Source of the DNA: an uncultured Oscillospiraceae bacterium | GTDB lineage: Bacteria; Bacillota; Clostridia; Oscillospirales; Oscillospiraceae | Direction of reading: 5' to 3' | NCBI GenBank assembly: GCA_958438185.1 | Contig: CAUBQU010000036.1 | Location: forward strand, 1 to 9,203 | Length of the DNA: 9,203 nt | Shown here: one piece after another, positions 5,128-9,203 of the stretch | How positions within the stretch are numbered: position 1 is the stretch's first letter | Layout of the letters: each line of letters starts with the position of its first letter | Translations under genes and position numbers: made by a program | Notes under the pieces: generated by a model | Database searches by the model: none | Seen by the model: the letters and a program-made list of their open reading frames with translations, nothing else | What the model was told of the DNA's origin: nothing

Positions 5128-6414
5128 TCATACGGGCTGCTGGCCCGTCATAATACTTAGAATGGTCTGGTCTGTTTGCAGCATGCCTTCCTTGGCCAGG
5201 GTGCCGATGTTGGCAATGGTGCTGTCGACCCCGGCGGCGACGATGCCCTCACCTTGCTGGAATTCCCGGTGATGCAGATACATCCGGTAGCCCATGATCC
5301 CGGCGTCCACCGCAGCGGCGATCTTGGCCGCACACGAGGGCTTTGCGCCGTCACAGATCGTGCCGGAGAGGATCGCCACGGCGTTGACGACGGTATGCGC
5401 CACCGCGGTGAAGCCGCCGCCCAGCAGGTAGCAGATGCCTGCGCCTGCGCCGACGCCTGCAGAAATGGCGCCGCAGTACGCAGAGAGGCGGCCGATGCCT
5501 GTCTTTTGATGGATGGTGATAAGGTCGGAGACCGCCAGGGCCCGGTAGAGCTGCTCCTTCGTCGCGCCGATGCGCTCGGCGTAGCGGTAGACCGGCATGG
5601 AGGCGGTGATGCCCTGGTTGCCGGAGCCGGAGAGGATGACAACGGGCATTTCGCAGCCGCTCATGCGGGCATCGGACCCGGCGGCGGCCCAGGCTTTGGC
5701 TTCCTGCTTGATATCGTCGCCGTAGTCCTCCCGTAGAATTTTGCCGATCTGAGCGCCCCAGTTGCCCCGCAGGCCCTCTTCCGCGATGGCGGCGTTATAC
5801 TGCACCTGCCGCTCCAGGACTGGCGTAATGCGTTCAATGGGGACGGTATCGGCAAAGCGGATGATGTCCTCAACGTTCAGGCAGCGCTTGTCGGTCAGGT
5901 GTTCGTCGGCGGCGTCGACCACCGGCTGCTCCAGCAGGACCTCGCCGTCCTTGGCCAGGTAAACGATGTTCGTGTGATTGTTTGTGATGCGGACGCAGGC
6001 GCTGTGGCCGTCTTTTGTCGTGCCGGTGATCTGGATATCCAGCAGGCAAGGGGATTGGCCGCAGGCGACGTGGATGGGCACGGACTGCAAAAAAGCCGTG
6101 ATGGCGGGCTGCTGCGTTTCCGTCACATCGGCGATGACCTGCAGCTCCTTCTCCGCGTCCCCGGCGACGATGCCGACGGCGATGGCGGGCTGAATCCCCT
6201 TCTGGCCGCCGGTATTGGGCACGACGACGCTTTTGACGTTTTTCAGAATATTCCCGCTGACCGTGGCCGAGACTTCGTCCGGCAGACGGCCCAGCAGCGC
6301 GCGCATTTTTGCGGCGCAGTAGGCAATGGCAATGGGCTCCGTGCAGCCGGTGGCCAGCACGAGCTCCTCCTGCAAGATGGAGATATAGTTTTCGTAGATC
6401 CGTTCGTCAAGCAT
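5128..6414 (-). CDS. cyuA: L-cysteine desulfidase family protein (CyuA/YhaM, UPF0597)
   Basis: This cytoplasmic protein of 428 residues belongs to the UPF0597 family, related to the alpha chain of iron-sulfur L-serine dehydratase. Characterised members (E. coli CyuA, a methanogen enzyme) convert L-cysteine to sulfide, ammonia and pyruvate using an oxygen-sensitive 4Fe-4S cluster. Family marks seen here are LATGCTEP with Cys24, the SGNILKN and VPNTGG segments, MSGCEMP with Cys254, SGSGNQGI, and CDGAKPSC with Cys354 and Cys361; these cysteines are the likely cluster ligands. The open frame extends upstream, but ATG 6414 is chosen. GAGGTG (6420-6425 on the plus strand) lies just before it, and a promoter lies between it and any longer version. 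The gene is monocistronic and convergent with the amino acid importer, which fits a role in degrading imported cysteine or cystine. Activity on another beta-substituted amino acid cannot be excluded. Confidence 0.88.
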   Translation of the reverse strand: MLDERIYENYISILQEELVLATGCTEPIAIAYCAAKMRALLGRLPDEVSATVSGNILKNVKSVVVPNTGGQKGIQPAIAVGIVAGDAEKELQVIADVTETQQPAITAFLQSVPIHVACGQSPCLLDIQITGTTKDGHSACVRITNNHTNIVYLAKDGEVLLEQPVVDAADEHLTDKRCLNVEDIIRFADTVPIERITPVLERQVQYNAAIAEEGLRGNWGAQIGKILREDYGDDIKQEAKAWAAAGSDARMSGCEMPVVILSGSGNQGITASMPVYRYAERIGATKEQLYRALAVSDLITIHQKTGIGRLSAYCGAISAGVGAGAGICYLLGGGFTAVAHTVVNAVAILSGTICDGAKPSCAAKIAAAVDAGIMGYRMYLHHREFQQGEGIVAAGVDSTIANIGTLAKEGMLQTDQTILSIMTGQQPV

Positions 6415-6493
6415 AGTGTTCACCTCATAAGACGGATGCCAGCGCCGGCAGCTTGGAAAAAGCGCCAGGCGGCATAAGATTCTCTTACTGTTT

Positions 6494-6522
6494 ATTATAA
6501 GTGTTTTTTTGCAGCGCCGCAA
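6494..6522 (-). promoter_or_regulatory. Promoter of the desulfidase gene
   Basis: Read on the minus strand, TTGCGG (6517-6522) and a perfect TATAAT (6494-6499) are 17 bases apart, with an A-rich spacer. The predicted leader is about 70 bases to ATG 6414. I see no terminator in that leader. Confidence 0.75.
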
Positions 6523-6539
6523 GCGGGTAGTACAATCCT

Positions 6540-6558
6540 GCATCTCCCTGCGAGATGC
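6540..6558 (+). promoter_or_regulatory. Inverted repeat beside the protease promoter, candidate operator
   Basis: GCATCTC (6540-6546) and GAGATGC (6552-6558) form a perfect 7-5-7 dyad ending directly at the -10 box of the protease gene. It lies between the two divergent promoters, so a bound protein could affect both. The regulator is unknown. Confidence 0.5.
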
Positions 6559-6564
6559 TATGAT
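6556..6564 (+). promoter_or_regulatory. Extended -10 promoter of the protease gene
   Basis: TGCTATGAT is an extended -10 element (TGn plus TATGAT) 34 bases before the protease ATG. No good -35 box lies 17 bases upstream, which is tolerated when the extended -10 is present. Confidence 0.5.
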
Positions 6565-6597
6565 ATGCCCGGCGGCGGGTTGGAAAGGAAGAGGCGG

Positions 6598-7356
6598 ATG
6601 CGGGGAAGTATATATCATTTTGCCAGGCCGCGGCGGGGCCTGGCGCTGCTTTTGGCCTGCGCGCTGCTGGGCGGCGTGGGCGGCATTGCCGGGCAGGCAA
6701 TCCGGGACGGCGCGGGGGCAGCGCTGACCCCGGCCCAGGTCTATGCCCGGCAGGCGGGGGCCGTGGTCGGGATCGTCAATGCCCCGGCGGGGCAGACGCA
6801 GGGGAAGGCCAGCGTGGGCAGCGGCTTCGTTGTCTCTGGGGACGGGTATATCGTCACGAATTATCACGTTGTCGCCGGGGCGCAGGCGCTGCAGGTCTCC
6901 CTGCAGGACGCGGCCTATCCGGCGGCGCTGGTCGCCTACGCGGCCGACAGCGATGTCGCGGTGCTCAAGATCCGGGCGACGGGATTGCAGCGCGTCCGCC
7001 TGGGCGATTCAGATGCGCTGGCCGTCGGCGACCAGGTCGCAGCCATCGGCAATCCGCTGGGGGAGCTGACGTATACCATGACGGTGGGGTATATCTCCGC
7101 CCGGAACCGGGCGGTGACAACAGAAGGGGCGCAAATCGCCATGCTCCAGACGGACGCCGCCATCAATGCCGGTTCCTCCGGCGGGCCGCTGTTTGATATG
7201 CAGGGGCGGGTCGTTGGGATCACGACGGCCAAGTACTCCGGCCAGACTAGCAGCGGTGCGGCCATTGAAGGCATCGGCTTCGCGGTCCCCATCAATGCGG
7301 CCAAGGCGCTGCTGCGCCAGCTGCCTGGGTATCTGGCAGAAGCCAGTGGCCCTTAA
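6598..7356 (+). CDS. HtrA-like trypsin-type serine protease, membrane-anchored, no PDZ domain
   Basis: This is a 252-residue protease of the S1C (HtrA/DegP) family, which degrades damaged or mislocalised proteins outside the membrane. A basic N-terminus is followed by a hydrophobic stretch at about residues 15-33 that would act as a signal anchor. The catalytic triad is visible: His90 in TNYHVV, Asp119 in DSDVAVLKI, and Ser194 in NAGSSGGPL. The strand segments GSGFVVSGDGYIVTN and GIGFAVPI are family hallmarks. The protein ends about 20 residues after the protease core, so the PDZ domain of ordinary HtrA is absent. The start is ATG 6598, preceded by AGGAAGAGG (6586-6594); an upstream in-frame ATG at 6565 lies on the promoter. 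It stands alone, divergent from the desulfidase gene and convergent with the two-component genes. Confidence 0.9.
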   Translation: MRGSIYHFARPRRGLALLLACALLGGVGGIAGQAIRDGAGAALTPAQVYARQAGAVVGIVNAPAGQTQGKASVGSGFVVSGDGYIVTNYHVVAGAQALQVSLQDAAYPAALVAYAADSDVAVLKIRATGLQRVRLGDSDALAVGDQVAAIGNPLGELTYTMTVGYISARNRAVTTEGAQIAMLQTDAAINAGSSGGPLFDMQGRVVGITTAKYSGQTSSGAAIEGIGFAVPINAAKALLRQLPGYLAEASGP

Positions 7357-7361
7357 CCGGG

Positions 7362-7399
7362 CAAAGAAAAGCGCCCATGCCCGGGAACCGGACATGGGC
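7362..7399 (-). terminator. Terminator of the two-component operon
   Basis: On the minus strand, arms 7388-7399 and 7373-7384 pair over 12 positions with one mismatch around a three-base loop. A GCTTTTCTTTG tail follows, about 30 bases after the response-regulator stop. The T-rich side faces the minus direction. On the plus strand the hairpin could end the protease transcript only weakly. Confidence 0.75.
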
Positions 7400-7429
7400 C
7401 AGAGGAGAAAGAGGAGGTATGTAATTTGC

Positions 7430-8137
7430 TTAGTCTCCTTCGATCATCCGGTAGCCGACGCCGACTTCGGTGAAGATATAGGCGGGGCTGGCCGGATTCT
7501 CTTCAATTTTACGGCGGATGTTGGCCATATTGACCCGGAGGATCTGGTTATCCGCCTTTGCGCCGGGGCCCCAGAGCTCCCGGATGAGGAAATCATACGT
7601 CAGGACCTTCCCGGCGTACATGCCGAGGAGGGAGACGAGCTTGTATTCGTTCTGGGTCAGGTGGACGTCCTTGCCATCCAGGAAGACCCGGTGCTTATCG
7701 TAATCAATGGCCAGCTTCCCGGCTTTGAAGACGCCGGTTTGGGCCAGGCGGTCGTTCTCCAGCCGGGTGCGGGTATGGCGGATAGCAGTCCGGATACGAG
7801 CCAGCAGCTCCGCGGAGCCGAAGGGCTTTGTGATATAGTCATCCGCGCCGGCGTCCAGGGCTTCGACCTTGTCCCGCTCGTGGGTGCGGGCGGAGACGAC
7901 CATCACCGGCAGCCGGGACCAGCTGCGGATCGTCCGCAGGATCTCCATGCCGTCCATATCCGGCAGGCCGAGGTCCAGGATGACCAGGTCCGGGCAGTGG
8001 GATGCGATCATGGTCCTGGCCTGTTGGCCGGTGCGGGCGACCAGGACGTCGTAATGATTGGCCGTCAGCATCGCGGCCATAAAATTGCTGATGCCCTGCT
8101 CGTCCTCGACGATGAGAATTTTGTCCTTGATTGTCAT
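7430..8137 (-). CDS. kdpE: KdpE-like response regulator (OmpR/PhoB family)
   Basis: This is a 235-residue DNA-binding response regulator. The receiver domain (about 1-120) has the acidic pair Glu11/Asp12, phospho-acceptor Asp55 (LVILDLGLPDMDG), Ser82 and Lys104 (ITKPF). The C-terminal winged helix (about 135-232) has the LTQNEYKLVSLL and VNMANIRRKIE segments of the OmpR class. The sequence is closest to KdpE, the regulator of high-affinity potassium uptake in many bacteria. No kdpFABC or trk gene is visible, so the target is unknown. It follows the sensor kinase gene by six bases. GGAGG (8149-8153 on the plus strand) overlaps the end of the kinase gene, pointing to translational coupling. Confidence 0.9.
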   Translation of the reverse strand: MTIKDKILIVEDEQGISNFMAAMLTANHYDVLVARTGQQARTMIASHCPDLVILDLGLPDMDGMEILRTIRSWSRLPVMVVSARTHERDKVEALDAGADDYITKPFGSAELLARIRTAIRHTRTRLENDRLAQTGVFKAGKLAIDYDKHRVFLDGKDVHLTQNEYKLVSLLGMYAGKVLTYDFLIRELWGPGAKADNQILRVNMANIRRKIEENPASPAYIFTEVGVGYRMIEGD

Positions 8138-8143
8138 ATATGC

Positions 8144-9203
8144 TTACACCTCCAAAGGCAAGGTGAATTGGAATCGTGCGCCGCCCTCCGGGCGGTTTTC
8201 CGCGGTCAGGCAACCGCCATGGGCGCGGACGATGGCGAGGCAAACGGAGAGCCCGATGCCCATATTGCGTCGTCCGCCATCCTGGCTGCGGTCGTCATGG
8301 GTGAAGTAGCCGTCAAACAGCTTGGGCATGGCTTCCCGGGAGATCCCGGCGCCGTTGTCCGTCACCTGGAACAGGGCGGCCTCACTGGTGCTGGTGACGT
8401 CGATTTGGGTCTTTGTCGTGTGCTTCCCGTGCAGGGCGGCATTTTCCAGCAAATTTAAAAGCACCTGCTGGATCAGGATCGCATCCATCGGGACCATCAG
8501 CAGGGTTTGCGGGACATGGACTGTCGTCTCGATGCCGGGAAAGCGCTTTTTGAATTTCTGCACAGCAGAGCTGACGATCTCTTCCGCTGCTTCTACGTCC
8601 TTGTGCAGGCTGGTGGGTTCGTCACCGATGCGGGTGACGAGCAGCAGATTCTCGACGACGCCCAGAAGCCACTGGGCTTCGTCGCGAACGTCCTGCATGA
8701 GTTCGTTTTTTGTCTCCGGCGGCAGGGCTTGGTCGTTATCCAGCACGGCGTTCGTCGCGCCGATGATCGACGTCAGCGGCGTGCGCAGATCGTGGGAGAC
8801 GGCGCGCAGCAGGTTGCCGCGCATTTTTTCCTTCTCCGCTTCGGCCCGGACCTTTTCCTGCTGCTTGAGCTGCGTTGTCATCGCGCCGACGATGATGGCA
8901 ACGGTGATCATGACGAGGAAGGTCAGGGGATAGCCGGAGATCGTGAAATTCAGGGAGAAATAGGGGTAGGTGAACATGTAATTGACGCCGACGACGCCGA
9001 TCACAGAGGAGACCAGCCCGTAGAGGTACCCGTTGGTGTACCGGGAGACAAAGATAACGGCGGTCTCGAAAATCAGGGCGGCATAGACGTCGCCTTCGCT
9101 GAGGATCCGCAGCAGGCTGCAGAGCAGCATGGCCAGGGAGAGGATTCCAATGCAGATGAGCGTGTCCCGCCGGGAGGTAGGAAAGAGCTTGCGTGCCGTT
9201 TTC
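8144..9203 (-). CDS. kdpD: KdpD-like sensor histidine kinase (5' end outside window)
   Basis: The visible C-terminal 352 residues hold four membrane helices at about 14-35, 40-53, 58-79 and 90-108 (the DUF4118 domain of KdpD). A short linker rich in charged residues follows. The dimerisation domain carries the phosphorylated histidine at visible residue 137 (VSHDLRTP). The ATPase domain has the N-box (asparagine near 254 in LLNLLENAALHG), DNGAGI at 282-287, and GIGL at 315-318. All catalytic motifs are intact. The frame is still open at the window edge, so I cannot tell whether the KdpD and universal-stress-protein input domains exist upstream or whether this is a short variant starting just before the first helix. 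It partners the KdpE-like regulator downstream, and its signal is likely potassium or ionic strength by family. Confidence 0.9.
   Translation of the reverse strand, partial: KTARKLFPTSRRDTLICIGILSLAMLLCSLLRILSEGDVYAALIFETAVIFVSRYTNGYLYGLVSSVIGVVGVNYMFTYPYFSLNFTISGYPLTFLVMITVAIIVGAMTTQLKQQEKVRAEAEKEKMRGNLLRAVSHDLRTPLTSIIGATNAVLDNDQALPPETKNELMQDVRDEAQWLLGVVENLLLVTRIGDEPTSLHKDVEAAEEIVSSAVQKFKKRFPGIETTVHVPQTLLMVPMDAILIQQVLLNLLENAALHGKHTTKTQIDVTSTSEAALFQVTDNGAGISREAMPKLFDGYFTHDDRSQDGGRRNMGIGLSVCLAIVRAHGGCLTAENRPEGGARFQFTLPLEV

Noticed and set aside
5128..6867. Desulfidase frame extended upstream to 6867 (579 residues)
   Set aside because: The extra N-terminal part is low-complexity Pro/Arg-rich sequence that crosses the promoter and the divergent protease gene. 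ATG 6414 has a good ribosome site and gives the family length.
7411..7424. GAGGAGG followed by ATG TAA on the plus strand
   Set aside because: It is a strong ribosome-site look-alike with a start directly followed by a stop. It codes for nothing and lies in a gap between convergent genes; no further support.
7166..8458. Open frame of 430 codons on the plus strand opposite the response regulator and kinase
   Set aside because: It is antisense to two genes with complete catalytic motifs, begins inside the protease gene, and resembles no protein family.

Overview
The window suggests a GC-rich, Gram-positive anaerobe of the Clostridia, probably a gut member of the Oscillospirales. This is inference. 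It rests on a strongly GC-rich coding sequence, AGGAGG-type ribosome sites, sigma-A-like promoters, a lipobox-bearing solute-binding lipoprotein, and oxygen-sensitive biochemistry (a cysteine desulfidase-family protein). I see no RNA gene, CRISPR array, insertion sequence or prophage gene.

Layout, left to right. (1) 1-1231 (+): the end of a nitrate/sulfonate/taurine-type ABC importer operon, with a truncated ATPase followed by its permease. The natural permease start (ATG 308, good ribosome site, overlapping the ATPase end) is cut after 13 codons by an in-frame TAG. The long reading frame resumes just after it, so the gene is either damaged, read through, or restarted internally. (2) 1261-2401 (+): the terminator of that operon runs directly into a promoter for a stand-alone P-loop kinase of the uridine kinase/phosphoribulokinase family. 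A long hairpin closes that unit. (3) 2499-5124 (+): a three-gene polar amino acid ABC importer (binding lipoprotein, permease, ATPase). It has a promoter carrying a palindrome, a hairpin-rich gap after the first gene, and a perfect 18-bp bidirectional terminator. (4) 5128-6414 (-): a CyuA/YhaM (UPF0597) L-cysteine desulfidase-family protein, convergent with the importer. (5) 6598-7356 (+): a membrane-anchored HtrA-like serine protease without a PDZ domain, divergent from the desulfidase. (6) 7430-9203 (-): a KdpD-like sensor kinase (5' end outside the window) and a KdpE-like response regulator.

How they may fit together: the amino acid importer and the desulfidase share a terminator and could form a cysteine/cystine uptake and degradation neighbourhood (giving pyruvate, ammonia and sulfide). 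They have separate promoters, and the binding protein lacks the usual ligand-carboxylate arginine, so the substrate is not established. The protease and the two-component system look like independent envelope or ion-stress functions. Almost everything here belongs to known families. The points most worth a second look are the amber codon in the permease, the mutually exclusive hairpins between the binding protein and permease genes, and the terminator/promoter overlap at 1261-1326.
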